Source: Gemmobacter aquaticus (GTDB taxonomy: Bacteria; Pseudomonadota; Alphaproteobacteria; Rhodobacterales; Rhodobacteraceae). Taken from it: a DNA stretch of 64,000 bases. The stretch lies in assembly GCF_007859075.1 (NCBI RefSeq), contig NZ_VOAK01000011.1:62001-126000 (forward strand). The letters are read 5' to 3'. This document shows positions 43,114 through 52,508 of the stretch, one piece after another. Below the pieces are notes generated by a model, which saw only the letters and a program-made list of their open reading frames with translations, searched no databases and was not told the origin of the DNA. A program made the position numbers and the translations under genes. The first letter of the stretch is position 1; each line of letters begins with the position of its first letter.

Positions 43114-44136
43114 ATGCCCGGTATCGAATCCAACGCTGTTGAACCCACCAAGGATGAACTGCGCGGCCTTTCGCCCCTGCAAAAGGCGTGGCGTCTGGCG
43201 CCAACCTACGGGCTTGTCATCCTGATGGTGGGGCTGATCGTGGCTTTCTCCATCCTGCTACCCGCGACCTTTCCGACCATGCTGAACCTGCGGGCGATCC
43301 TGTCGGACAAGGCGATCATCGCGCTGCTTTCACTTGCCGCAATGATCCCCATGGTGGCCGGGCGCATCGACCTGACCGTGGGCTACGGGATCGTGCTATG
43401 GCACATTCTCGCGATCAGCCTGCAGACGATGTACGGCTTGCCGTGGCCCGTCGCGGTCGCGATCGTGCTGATCCTGGGAACGCTGACTGGCGCGCTGAAC
43501 GGCATTCTGGTCGAGGTGGCGCGGATCGACAGTTTCATCGCGACGCTGGGCACCGGGACAATCCTTTATGCGCTGGCCCTGTGGCATACCGGCGGGCGGC
43601 AGATGGTGGGGGCCTTGCCCGATGCCTTCTACGCGATCAATGGCACCTTCATCTTCGGCCTGCCCATCACCGCCTATTACGTGCTGGCGATCACGCTGAT
43701 CCTGTGGGTGGTGCTCGATTATACCCCGGTCGGGCGTTACCTCTATGCCATCGGCGCCAACCAGCGCGCGGCCGAGCTGAACGGCATCCCCACCCGCAAG
43801 TTCGTGATCGGCGCCTTTGTCACCTCGGGCTTCATGACCGCCGTGGCGGGTGTGCTTCTCGCCTCGAAACTCCGGATTGGGCAGGCCTCTGTCGGGCTGG
43901 AGTTTCTGCTGCCTGCCCTTGTGGGGGCCTTCCTCGGCTCGACCACGATCAAGCCGGGCCGGGTCAACGTCTGGGGCACGATCGTCGGTGTGATGATCCT
44001 CGCGGTTGGCATTTCCGGCATCCAGCAAACCGGCGGCAGCTTCTGGGTCGAGCCGCTGTTCAACGGCACCACGCTTCTGATTGCCATCGGCATCGCGGGT
44101 TACGCGCAACGCCGCAAGGGCACGAAATCCAAGTAA
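43114..44136 (+). CDS. Sugar ABC transporter permease (RbsC type)
   Basis: 340 residues, about ten membrane helices beginning near residue 35. The family signature is PMVAGRIDLTVGYGIVLWHILA, followed by GALNGILVEVARIDSFIATLGTGTIL and GANQRAAELNGIPTRKFVIGAFVTSG. ATG 43114 preceded by GAGGA is preferred; the GTG at 43093 lies inside the ATPase gene. The subunit carries a monosaccharide or lactone across the membrane; the exact sugar is unknown. Confidence 0.92.
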   Translation: MPGIESNAVEPTKDELRGLSPLQKAWRLAPTYGLVILMVGLIVAFSILLPATFPTMLNLRAILSDKAIIALLSLAAMIPMVAGRIDLTVGYGIVLWHILAISLQTMYGLPWPVAVAIVLILGTLTGALNGILVEVARIDSFIATLGTGTILYALALWHTGGRQMVGALPDAFYAINGTFIFGLPITAYYVLAITLILWVVLDYTPVGRYLYAIGANQRAAELNGIPTRKFVIGAFVTSGFMTAVAGVLLASKLRIGQASVGLEFLLPALVGAFLGSTTIKPGRVNVWGTIVGVMILAVGISGIQQTGGSFWVEPLFNGTTLLIAIGIAGYAQRRKGTKSK

Positions 44137-44160
44137 TCGGCATATTCTGGGAGGAAAACC

Positions 44161-45249
44161 ATGCTGAGAAGAACCTTCGCAATCTCGCTTGTTGCGCTGA
44201 CGGCCGCCCTGCCGGCCTTTGGCGACGCGATCTCGGACGCGATGGCCGAGGTGCAGAAGTACGCAGGCCAGAAGACGGTCTGGGATGGCCCGACCAGCGG
44301 CCCGACCGCAGCGGCCGGCAAGAAAGTCGTCGTTCTGGCGGCCGACATGAAGAACGGTGGCATCCTCGGTGTGTCCAACGGCATCGAAGAGGCCGCAGCC
44401 AAGATCGGCTGGGAGGTTACCATTCTGGACGGTGCAGGCTCGATCCAGAGCCGTGCCGCAGCCTTTGGTCAGGCGCTTGCCCTGCAACCCGATGGCATCA
44501 TCATCAACGGCTTTGACGCAGTCGAGCAGCAGGCTGCGCTGAAACAGGCCTGCGACGCGGGCATCCCGATGGTCAGCTGGCACGCAGGCCCCGTTATTGG
44601 CCCTGATCCGGACAACTGCCTTTTTGCCAATGTCTCGACCGATGCGATGGAAGTGTCGGCGGCCGCAGCCAAATGGGCCTTTGCGGATGCAGGCGGCAAG
44701 CCGGGCGTCGTGATCTTCACCGACTCCACCTACGCCATCGCGATCGCCAAGGCCGACAAGATCAAGGAAACCATCGAGGCGCTTGGCGGGACGGTGCTGG
44801 AGTATGTCGATACACCCATCGCCGATACCTCGAACCGGATGCCCACGCTGACGACGGCGCTTTTGCAGAAGTACGGCGCAAGCTGGACCCATGCGCTGGC
44901 GATCAACGACATCTATTTTGACTTCATGGGGCCAAGCCTCGCTGCAGCGGGCATTCCCGGTGACGGTGCGCCCAAGGCGGTTGCTGCCGGCGACGGGTCA
45001 GAAAGTGCCTATCAGCGCATCCGTTCCGGCCAATATCAGGCGGTCACGGTCGCCGAACCGCTGAACCTGCAAGGCTGGCAACTGATCGACGAGCTCAATC
45101 GCGCGGTCAGCAAGGCCGAATGGTCGGGCTATACCTCGCCCCTGCATGTTGTGACAAAGGACAACATCAGCTTTGACGGCGGCGACAAGAACATCTTCGA
45201 TCCGGGCAATGGCTATCGTGAGGCCTATGCCAAGATCTGGGGCAAGTGA
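44161..45249 (+). CDS. Sugar ABC transporter substrate-binding protein
   Basis: 362 residues with a signal peptide (1-20, ending LPAFG) and a periplasmic-binding-protein fold of the ribose/galactose type: KKVVVLAADMKNGGILGVSNGIEEAAAKIGWEV, QPDGIIINGFDA, GKPGVVIFTDSTYAIAIAKAD and AVAAGDGSESAYQRIRSG. It is the last gene of ATPase-permease-binding protein and is followed by a strong terminator, which usually protects the abundant binding-protein message. The ligand is likely a sugar or lactone feeding the gluconate route. Confidence 0.92.
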   Translation: MLRRTFAISLVALTAALPAFGDAISDAMAEVQKYAGQKTVWDGPTSGPTAAAGKKVVVLAADMKNGGILGVSNGIEEAAAKIGWEVTILDGAGSIQSRAAAFGQALALQPDGIIINGFDAVEQQAALKQACDAGIPMVSWHAGPVIGPDPDNCLFANVSTDAMEVSAAAAKWAFADAGGKPGVVIFTDSTYAIAIAKADKIKETIEALGGTVLEYVDTPIADTSNRMPTLTTALLQKYGASWTHALAINDIYFDFMGPSLAAAGIPGDGAPKAVAAGDGSESAYQRIRSGQYQAVTVAEPLNLQGWQLIDELNRAVSKAEWSGYTSPLHVVTKDNISFDGGDKNIFDPGNGYREAYAKIWGK

Positions 45250-45270
45250 GTCCGTCAGAGAGTGATACGT

Positions 45271-45299
45271 CCGGGGGCCATATGGCCCCCGGTTCTTTT
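45271..45299 (+). terminator. Terminator of the sugar ABC operon
   Basis: Perfect 9-bp stem CCGGGGGCC - ATAT - GGCCCCCGG followed by TTCTTTT, 22 bases past the binding-protein stop. Confidence 0.9.
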
Positions 45300-45319
45300 G
45301 TGACTGCGCCTAGTGCGCG

Positions 45320-45757
45320 TCATACGGCGCTGCGATTTTGCGCAGGCGGATTGGTCGGCGCTTCCCTGTGCCGTCCTGCATCCTCGACCAGACGGCGGAA
45401 GGTCGGGCACTCCATATGGCTGGGGGCAGGGCAGTCGGCAATGTGCCGCAGCATCTCGCGCAGTGCGGTCAGCTCCAGGATCTGGCGGTCGATCTCGTCC
45501 GCCTTTTCGTGCAGCGTTGCGCGCGGCAGGTCGGGCAATCCTTGCCGGTCGAACATGCGGGCAATCTGGTCAAGCGAGAATCCCGCCTGCTTGCAGAGCG
45601 CGATAAGCTTTAGCTGCAGCAGAACCTCGGGCGGAAACTGTCGGCGCAGCCCATGGCGTTTGACGGATGAGATCAGCCCCTCTGCCTCGTAATACCGAAG
45701 CGCCGAAGGTTTGACGCCACTGCGCGACGCGACCTCTCCAATATCCAGAAATTTCAT
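45320..45757 (-). CDS. MerR-family transcriptional regulator
   Basis: 145 residues. The N-terminal winged helix is LDIGEVASRSGVKPSALRYYEAEGLISSVKRHGLRRQF, followed by a coiled dimerisation helix. Near the end, C109 and C117 form a CPAPSHMEC loop, the same C-x7-C spacing as the copper sensor CueR (C112/C120), suggesting a metal or thiol-reactive ligand. The start at 45757 (MKFLDIGEV) fits the family. It is divergent from an MFS exporter whose promoter has the stretched 19-base spacer MerR proteins act on. Confidence 0.9.
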   Translation of the reverse strand: MKFLDIGEVASRSGVKPSALRYYEAEGLISSVKRHGLRRQFPPEVLLQLKLIALCKQAGFSLDQIARMFDRQGLPDLPRATLHEKADEIDRQILELTALREMLRHIADCPAPSHMECPTFRRLVEDAGRHREAPTNPPAQNRSAV

Positions 45758-45759
45758 GC

Positions 45760-45790
45760 TTGACCTCAAGTCGGCTTGAAGTGGCAGCCT
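45760..45790 (+). promoter_or_regulatory. MerR-type promoter with 19-base spacer
   Basis: TTGACC (45760-45765), a 19-base spacer holding the interrupted palindrome TCAAG-TCGG-CTTGA, then CAGCCT (45785-45790). The long spacer with a dyad inside is the classic MerR-activated promoter; it would drive the MFS gene, and the bound regulator would cover its own start. Confidence 0.65.
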
Positions 45791-45826
45791 GCGCCCAATT
45801 GGATCATCAGACAAGAGGGAACCAGA

Positions 45827-47083
45827 ATGGACCACACCAAGACAGACCCGCCCAAAAGCGCGCGGGCGGCCATCACCATCACGCTGGCGCTGTCGATGGG
45901 GCTTGCGGCCCTTGGAACAAGTATTGCCAATATCGCCTTGCCTGCGCTTGCCTTGGCGTTTGCGGCGCCGTTTCCGCAGGTTCAGGCGATTGTCGTGGGT
46001 TATCTCGTCGCCCTGACGATCTCGGTTGTCGCCGCAGGCCGCTTGGGGGATCGCTTCGGGCTGCGGCGCATGCTTGTCGTCGGGTTGGTGATCTTTGCGC
46101 TATCTTCGCTGCTTTGCGCGCTGGCGCCCGGCCTGTGGCTTTTGGTGGCTGCGCGGGCCTTGCAGGGGGTGGGCGCGGCATTTCTGATGACGCTCGCGAT
46201 GGCCCTGATGCGGCAGACGGCCGCCGAGGCGCGGATCGGTCGCGCGATGGGGCTGCTCGGCACCATCTCGGCACTCGGCACGGCGCTTGGGCCGGTACTT
46301 GGTGGCCTGCTGATCCCGGTCGCAGGGTGGCGCGGCCTCTTCTGGGTGCAGGTGCCGCTCGCCACCCTCGCGCTTGTCATGGCATGGATGGCACTGCCTG
46401 CTGACCAACCGGCCAAGAGGCCCACCAGTGCTCGCGCGCCTCGCATCCTGAACCGGGGTCTTGTTCCAAATCTGACGATCAACCTTCTGGTTGCGGCAGT
46501 CATGATGACAACGCTGGTGGTCGGCCCATTCTATCTTGGATTCGGCCTTGGCCTGTCGCCGACTGCAACCGGGCTCGCGATGGCCGTCGGCCCGGCGATT
46601 TCGATCCTGGGCGGCGTGCCCGCAGGCCAGCTGGTTGACCGCTGGGGTGCGGGGCGCATGCTCGCCGTCGGGCTGATCCTTCTCTCCGTCGGTGCCTTTG
46701 GCATGGCCCTTTTGCCGGGTGCAATCGGTCTTGCGGGCTATGTACTGGCGATTGCCTTTCTCGCGCCGGGCTACCAGATCTTTCAGGCGGCCAACAACAC
46801 TGCCGCGCTGGCGGATGTGCCCAAGGATCAACGGGGTACAGCTTCGGGGCTACTGAACCTGTCGCGAAATGCGGGGCTTATCGCCGGAGCTTCGGCCATG
46901 GGCGCGGTTTTTGCCTTTGGCGTGGGATCGACAGATCTGGCGCAGGCATCGCCCGCCGCGATCGGTGCGGGACTGCGATTGACCTTCCTGCTGGCGGGCG
47001 CGCTGATGGTCGCCGCCATCGGGATCTACCGGCTAGCTCAAAGCTTGACGCCGCGGCTCGACCAGCGGGCCTGTCGGCAATAG
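45827..47083 (+). CDS. Major facilitator superfamily transporter
   Basis: 418 residues, about 12 membrane helices. MFS motifs: RLGDRFGLRRMLVVGLVIFA between helices 2 and 3, RALQGVGAAFLMTLAMALMRQ, and the antiporter motif C-like GTISALGTALGPVLGGLL in helix 5. This points to a drug/proton antiporter of the EmrB/Bcr-like group. AAGAGGGA precedes the ATG. Divergent from a MerR regulator with a cysteine loop, so it is presumably induced by a toxic compound or metal complex. Confidence 0.88.
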   Translation: MDHTKTDPPKSARAAITITLALSMGLAALGTSIANIALPALALAFAAPFPQVQAIVVGYLVALTISVVAAGRLGDRFGLRRMLVVGLVIFALSSLLCALAPGLWLLVAARALQGVGAAFLMTLAMALMRQTAAEARIGRAMGLLGTISALGTALGPVLGGLLIPVAGWRGLFWVQVPLATLALVMAWMALPADQPAKRPTSARAPRILNRGLVPNLTINLLVAAVMMTTLVVGPFYLGFGLGLSPTATGLAMAVGPAISILGGVPAGQLVDRWGAGRMLAVGLILLSVGAFGMALLPGAIGLAGYVLAIAFLAPGYQIFQAANNTAALADVPKDQRGTASGLLNLSRNAGLIAGASAMGAVFAFGVGSTDLAQASPAAIGAGLRLTFLLAGALMVAAIGIYRLAQSLTPRLDQRACRQ

Positions 47084-47102
47084 GGATGGGGCATCGGAAT
47101 TG

Positions 47103-47134
47103 TCATCCTGCCGGCCTATCGACCGGCAGGATGA
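47103..47134. terminator. Hairpin between MFS gene and dppF
   Basis: Perfect 12-bp stem TCATCCTGCCGG - CCTATCGA - CCGGCAGGATGA between two convergent genes. No T tract on either strand, but the position fits a shared transcription stop. Confidence 0.6.
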
Positions 47135-47145
47135 TGCATCAAGGT

Positions 47146-47987
47146 TCAGACCGCAGCCGCCGCACGCGCCTGCTTGCGGCGGGCCACGCGGGCGCGGATC
47201 GCCTCAACATCGGTCACAGGCGTCGCGGCAAAGAGCTGCCGTGTATAGGCATCTTGCGGGTTGGCAAAAAGCGCCTCGCGCGTCCCCTGTTCCACGGCCA
47301 CGCCCTTCGAGATCACCATGACGTCGTCGGCGATGTAGCGCACCACCGACAGGTCGTGGCTGACAAACACATAGGTCAACTTGAACTCGTCCTGCAGATC
47401 GGCCAGCAGGTTCAGCACCTGCGCCTGCACTGAAAGGTCCAGCGCCGAGACCGGTTCGTCCAGAACCAGAAGCTGCGGGTTGAGCATCAGGGCACGGGCA
47501 ATCGCGATCCGCTGCCGCTGCCCCCCCGAGAACATGTGCGGATAGCGGTTGAAATGCTCAGGCGCCAGACCCACGCGCTTGAGCATCGCCTCGGCCCGTT
47601 CACGCCGCTCAGACGCCGGGATCGAGGTGTTGATGACCAGAGGCTCCATCAGCACGTCGCCGACCTTCTGGCGCGGGTTGAGTGAGCCGTAGGGGTTCTG
47701 GAACACCATCTGCACCTTGGAGCGCAGCTCGGGCGAGGGGCGGCGGCGCGAGATATCCACCGGCTGCCCTTCAATGCTGAGCGTGCCGCCTGATTGCGGG
47801 TCGATCAGGGCGATGATCCGCGCCAGCGTGGACTTGCCCGATCCGCTCTCGCCGACGATGGCCAGCGTCTTGCCGCGCTCGACGCGGAAATCCACGCCCT
47901 TCACGGCGCGCACGGTTTTGGCACGGCCAAAGAGCCCGCCCGGAACGTGATAGTCCTGTGTCAGGCCGCGGCCTTCAACGATCACGG

Positions 47988-47991
<4 letters not shown>
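47146..47991 (-). CDS. dppF: Dipeptide ABC transporter ATP-binding protein DppF
   Basis: 281 residues. Walker A GESGSGKSTLAR, signature MFSGGQRQRIAIARAL, Walker B LLVLDEPVSALD and H-loop FVSHDLSVVRYIADD. The VKGVDFRVERGKTLAIVGESG start and the late QDAYTRQLFAATP segment match the F-type ATPases of peptide importers. Last gene of dppABCDF; the start overlaps the dppD stop (ATGA). Confidence 0.92.
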
Positions 47992-48827
<836 letters not shown>

Positions 48828-48828
48828 G

Positions 48829-49731
48829 TCAGCTCCGCTTCAGTTTGGGGTCAAGCGCATCGCGCAGGCCATCGCCCATCAGGTTGATCGCCAGAACCGA
48901 GATCAGGATTGCAAGGCCGGGGAAGGTGACGACCCACCATGCGCGCAGGATGAACTCGCGCGCCTCGGCCAGCATCGTGCCCCATTCCGACGCAGGCGGT
49001 TGCGCGCCCATGCCCAGAAAGCCAAGCGCAGCCGAGTCGAGTACTGCCGACGAAAACGACAGTGTGGCCTGAACGATCAGCGGTGCAAGGCAGTTGGGCA
49101 GGATGGTTCGGAACATCAGCCGCAGGTTGCCAGCACCAGCCACGCGCGCGGCGGTGACATATTCGCGGGCCTTTTCGCCCATCACCGCGGCGCGGGTCAG
49201 ACGCGCGAAATGCGGCTGATAGACGATGGCGATGGCGATCATCGCATTGGTCAGACCGGGGCCGAGGATGGCCACCAGCACCAGCGCCAGCAGCAGCGAC
49301 GGGAAGGCGAGGATCACGTCCATCACCCGCATGATGACGCTGTCGACCCAACCACCGAAGAAGCCCGCAAGCAGGCCGACGACGATGCCGCCCACCAGCG
49401 CGATCGACACCACGACGATGCCGATGAACAGCGAATACTGTGCGCCATAGATCAGTCGCGAAAGCATGTCGCGTCCGACGGCATCGGTGCCCAGAAGGAA
49501 CTCGGCCCGACCACCCTCTTGCCAGACCGGCGGCACCAGCAGGGCGTCGCGGTATTGCGCAGTCGGGTCATGGGGCGCCAGCACCGCAGCAAAGACCGCG
49601 ATCAGCACGAGCAGGATGAAAACCACAAGTCCGGCTACAGCGCCGCGGTTCTGGCTGAAGTAGAACCAGAAATCGGCCAGCATGCGGCGACGGATCGCGG
49701 CGTCGGAAAGTTTGACGACTTGTTCGCTCAT
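48829..49731 (-). CDS. dppC: Dipeptide ABC transporter permease DppC
   Basis: 300 residues. N-terminal cytoplasmic stretch then a first helix (GAVAGLVVFILLVLIAVFAAVLAP); LGTDAVGRDMLSRLIYGAQYSLFIG and the EAA-like loop EYVTAARVAGAGNLRLMFRTILPN are typical of DppC/OppC. It forms the membrane channel with DppB. The start overlaps the dppB stop (ATGA). Confidence 0.93.
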   Translation of the reverse strand: MSEQVVKLSDAAIRRRMLADFWFYFSQNRGAVAGLVVFILLVLIAVFAAVLAPHDPTAQYRDALLVPPVWQEGGRAEFLLGTDAVGRDMLSRLIYGAQYSLFIGIVVVSIALVGGIVVGLLAGFFGGWVDSVIMRVMDVILAFPSLLLALVLVAILGPGLTNAMIAIAIVYQPHFARLTRAAVMGEKAREYVTAARVAGAGNLRLMFRTILPNCLAPLIVQATLSFSSAVLDSAALGFLGMGAQPPASEWGTMLAEAREFILRAWWVVTFPGLAILISVLAINLMGDGLRDALDPKLKRS

Positions 49732-50735
49732 TTGTGGCGGATCCTTGGATTGATCAGGCCATAGGTCAGATCGACGATCAGGTTCACCATCATGACAAGG
49801 CCTGCGATCAGCAAAAGCCCTGACTGCACGACCGGATAGTCACGGCGCGAGATGGAATCGATCATCCACTTGCCGATGCCGGGCCAGCTGAAGATCGTCT
49901 CGGTCAGAATGGCGCCTGCCATCAGCACACCGATCTGCAGACCGATGGTGGTGATGACCGGAATCATCGCATTGCGCAGCGCATGCACCCCCACGACGCG
50001 CGAGGGCGGCAGGCCCTTGGCGCGGGCGGTGCGGACATAATCCTCGCCCATCACCTCCAGCATGGCCGACCGGGTCTGGCGCGCAATCACCGCAAGCGGG
50101 ATGGTGGCCAGAACGATGGACGGCAGGATCAGGTGTGAGAGCGCCGAGGTGAACGCGCCCTTTTGCCCCGAGATCAGGCTGTCGATCAGCATGAAGCCCG
50201 TGACCTGCGGGAAGAAATAAAGCAGCGAGATCCGCCCTGACACCGGCGTCCATTGCAGGATACCCGAAAACAGGATGATCAGCAGCAGACCCCACCAGAA
50301 GATCGGCATCGAAAAGCCGACCAGCGCGGCCGTCATCGAGAACTGGTCAAACCACGATCCGCGCTTGATTGCGGCGATGACGCCCACCGGCACACCGATC
50401 ACCGTGGCGATGATGATGGCCACAAGACCAAGCTCGACCGTCGCCGGAAACAGCGCCAGGAACTCGGTCAGGACCGGCTTCTTGGTGACCAGCGAATTGC
50501 CGAGGTCTCCTTGCAGCAGCCGCCCCATGAAATCCAGATATTGCTGCCATATCGGCTTGTCGAAGCCGAATTGGGCGGCAAGCTCGGCATGGCGTTCGGC
50601 CGAGACGCCGCGTTCGCCCGCCATCAGAAGAACCGGATCGCCGGGCAGGACCCGCACGAAGCCGAAGGCGATGATGGTGATCCCGATAAAGGTCGGGACC
50701 AGATAAAGCAGTTTGCCGAGTATGAACCGGATCAT
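49728..50735 (-). CDS. dppB: Dipeptide ABC transporter permease DppB
   Basis: 335 residues. First helix YLVPTFIGITIIAFGFVRVLPGDPVLLMAG, then the conserved GLDKP-like region FGFDKPIWQQYLDFMGRLLQGDLGNSL and the EAA loop EDYVRTARAKGLPPSRVVGVHALRNAMIP, which contacts the ATPases. Partner of DppC. It is separated from dppA by 60 bases containing a strong hairpin. Confidence 0.93.
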   Translation of the reverse strand: MIRFILGKLLYLVPTFIGITIIAFGFVRVLPGDPVLLMAGERGVSAERHAELAAQFGFDKPIWQQYLDFMGRLLQGDLGNSLVTKKPVLTEFLALFPATVELGLVAIIIATVIGVPVGVIAAIKRGSWFDQFSMTAALVGFSMPIFWWGLLLIILFSGILQWTPVSGRISLLYFFPQVTGFMLIDSLISGQKGAFTSALSHLILPSIVLATIPLAVIARQTRSAMLEVMGEDYVRTARAKGLPPSRVVGVHALRNAMIPVITTIGLQIGVLMAGAILTETIFSWPGIGKWMIDSISRRDYPVVQSGLLLIAGLVMMVNLIVDLTYGLINPRIRHK

Positions 50736-50751
50736 GCGCTATCCCATGAAA

Positions 50752-50778
50752 GGACGCGCGGGGATTGCCCGCGCGTCC
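50752..50778. terminator. Intercistronic hairpin between dppA and dppB
   Basis: GGACGCGCGGG - GATTG - CCCGCGCGTCC, a perfect 11-bp stem. On the dpp strand it is followed by TTT only. Such structures between a binding-protein gene and its permease genes usually reduce downstream expression or protect the upstream message. Confidence 0.7.
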
Positions 50779-50795
50779 GGTTGCCCCAACGGGGA

Positions 50796-52400
50796 TTATT
50801 CGGCGATGTCGACGCTCTCGAAGGTGAAGTCGCCAAGCGGGCTCATGGTGAAGCCCGAAACCTTGGCCGACATCGGCACGAACTGGGTCGAGTGCGCGAT
50901 GGTTGCCCAAGGGGCCTGATCCTTGAAGATCATCTGGGCCTCTTCATAAAGCTTGGTGCGTTCGGCTACATCGGTGGTCTGCTTGGCTTTCGACAGCAGC
51001 GCCGAGAAGTCTTCGTTGCACCATTGCGCGCGGTTCGCACCACCCTCGCCGGTGGCAGCGCAAGAGAGCAGCACGCCCATGAAGTTGTCCGGGTCGCCAT
51101 TGTCGCCGGTCCAGCCCAGGATCACCGCGCCGTCGCGGCCCACCTCGGTCGACTTCTTCAGATACTCGCCCCATTCGTAGCTGACGATCTCGACCTTGAC
51201 GCCGATCTTGGCGAAGTCTTCCTGCATCAGTTCCGCCGTGCGGCGCGCGTTCGGCATGTAGGGACGCTGCACCGGCATCGCCCAGACCTTCATCGACAGA
51301 TCCTTGACGCCCTCGGCCTCAAGCGCGGCCTTGGCGGCTTCCGGATCATAGGCGTCGTCCTGCACCGCATCGTTGTAGGACCACATGGTCGGCGGGATCG
51401 GGTTCTTGGCAGCCTGACCTGCACCCTGGAACACGGCGTCGATGATGGCGTCCTTGTTGATCGCCATGTTCAGCGCCTTGCGGACCTTCGGATTGTCAAA
51501 GGGCGCAACGGTCGTGTTGTAGGCGAGGTAGGCCACGTTCAGGCCGGGCTGTTCGTCGAGCTTGAGCGTGCTGTCCGCGCGGATCGCCTCAAGGTCGGCC
51601 GGGGCGGGATAGGGCATCAGGTGGCACTCGCCAGCTTTCAGCTTTTGCAGGCGCACGGCCGCATCCGGGGTGATCGCGAAGATCAGATCGTCGATCTTGG
51701 GGGCCTCGCCCCAATAGTCGGCGTTCTTGGCATAGCGGATGACGGCATCCTTCTGATAGGCCACGAACTTGAAGGGGCCAGTACCGATCGGCAGGTTGTT
51801 GAAGTCTTCCTTGGTCCCTGCGGCTTCCAGCGTATCGGCATATTCCTTCGACACGATCGAGGCGAAAGGCATCGCGATATTGGCCAGGAACGGGGCCTCA
51901 GGACGGGTCAGCACGAACTTGACGGTGTGGTCGTCAACCTTGACCACTTCCTTGATCAGCGAGGGCATCTCCATCGAGTTGTAATACTCGTAGGTGATGC
52001 CAGCGATATACTGGTTCCAGGGGTTGCCGGTGTTGCCCTGACGGTCAAAGCTGAAGATCACGTCATCGGCGTTGAAGTCACGGCTGGGGGTGAACTTCTC
52101 GTTCGAATGCCACTTCACGCCCTGACGCAGCTTGAAGGTGTATTCCAGACCGTCAGCCGACACTTCCCAGCTTTCTGCCAGACCGGGGACGACCTCGGTC
52201 GTGCCCTTCTTGAACTGGACCAGGCGGTTGAAGATCGGGTGGGCCGAGGCGTCGAAGGTGCCGCCAGCGGTGTAGGGCGCGGGATCGAAGCCCTCGGGCG
52301 AGGCTTCCGAGCAGTAGACAAAGGTTTTTGCCAGTGCAGGCACTGCCGAAACCATTGCCAGTGCCGAAGCGGCGATCAGGCTGCGGGTCAGGATCTTCAT
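50796..52400 (-). CDS. dppA: Dipeptide-binding periplasmic protein DppA
   Basis: 534 residues with a signal peptide (1-24, ending VPALA). By recollection it aligns closely to E. coli DppA throughout: KTFVYCSEASPEGFDPAPYTAG, VDDHTVKFVLTRPEAPFLANIAMPFAS, PIGTGPFKFVAYQKDAVIRY, NPIPPTMWSYNDAVQDDAYDP and VILGWTGDNGDPDNF. It binds dipeptides (and in some bacteria heme or aminolevulinate) in the periplasm. First dpp gene; the M24 peptidase gene lies 108 bases upstream on the same strand. Confidence 0.94.
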   Translation of the reverse strand: MKILTRSLIAASALAMVSAVPALAKTFVYCSEASPEGFDPAPYTAGGTFDASAHPIFNRLVQFKKGTTEVVPGLAESWEVSADGLEYTFKLRQGVKWHSNEKFTPSRDFNADDVIFSFDRQGNTGNPWNQYIAGITYEYYNSMEMPSLIKEVVKVDDHTVKFVLTRPEAPFLANIAMPFASIVSKEYADTLEAAGTKEDFNNLPIGTGPFKFVAYQKDAVIRYAKNADYWGEAPKIDDLIFAITPDAAVRLQKLKAGECHLMPYPAPADLEAIRADSTLKLDEQPGLNVAYLAYNTTVAPFDNPKVRKALNMAINKDAIIDAVFQGAGQAAKNPIPPTMWSYNDAVQDDAYDPEAAKAALEAEGVKDLSMKVWAMPVQRPYMPNARRTAELMQEDFAKIGVKVEIVSYEWGEYLKKSTEVGRDGAVILGWTGDNGDPDNFMGVLLSCAATGEGGANRAQWCNEDFSALLSKAKQTTDVAERTKLYEEAQMIFKDQAPWATIAHSTQFVPMSAKVSGFTMSPLGDFTFESVDIAE

Positions 52401-52508
52401 GTCTCCAGTCCTTTCAGTCTTGGTTGAACTCTGTTCCGGCCTTGGGCGGGCCGGTGCGCCATGGGCCGGGTAGACCGCCCGGCCTCGGTATTGCTTGTCC
52501 GGGCGGGA

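Noticed and set aside
43396-44892. 498-codon minus-strand open frame
   Set aside because: Antisense to the sugar permease and binding protein; no recognisable domain.
50253-52427. 724-codon plus-strand open frame
   Set aside because: Antisense to dppA and dppB, which are unmistakable on the other strand.
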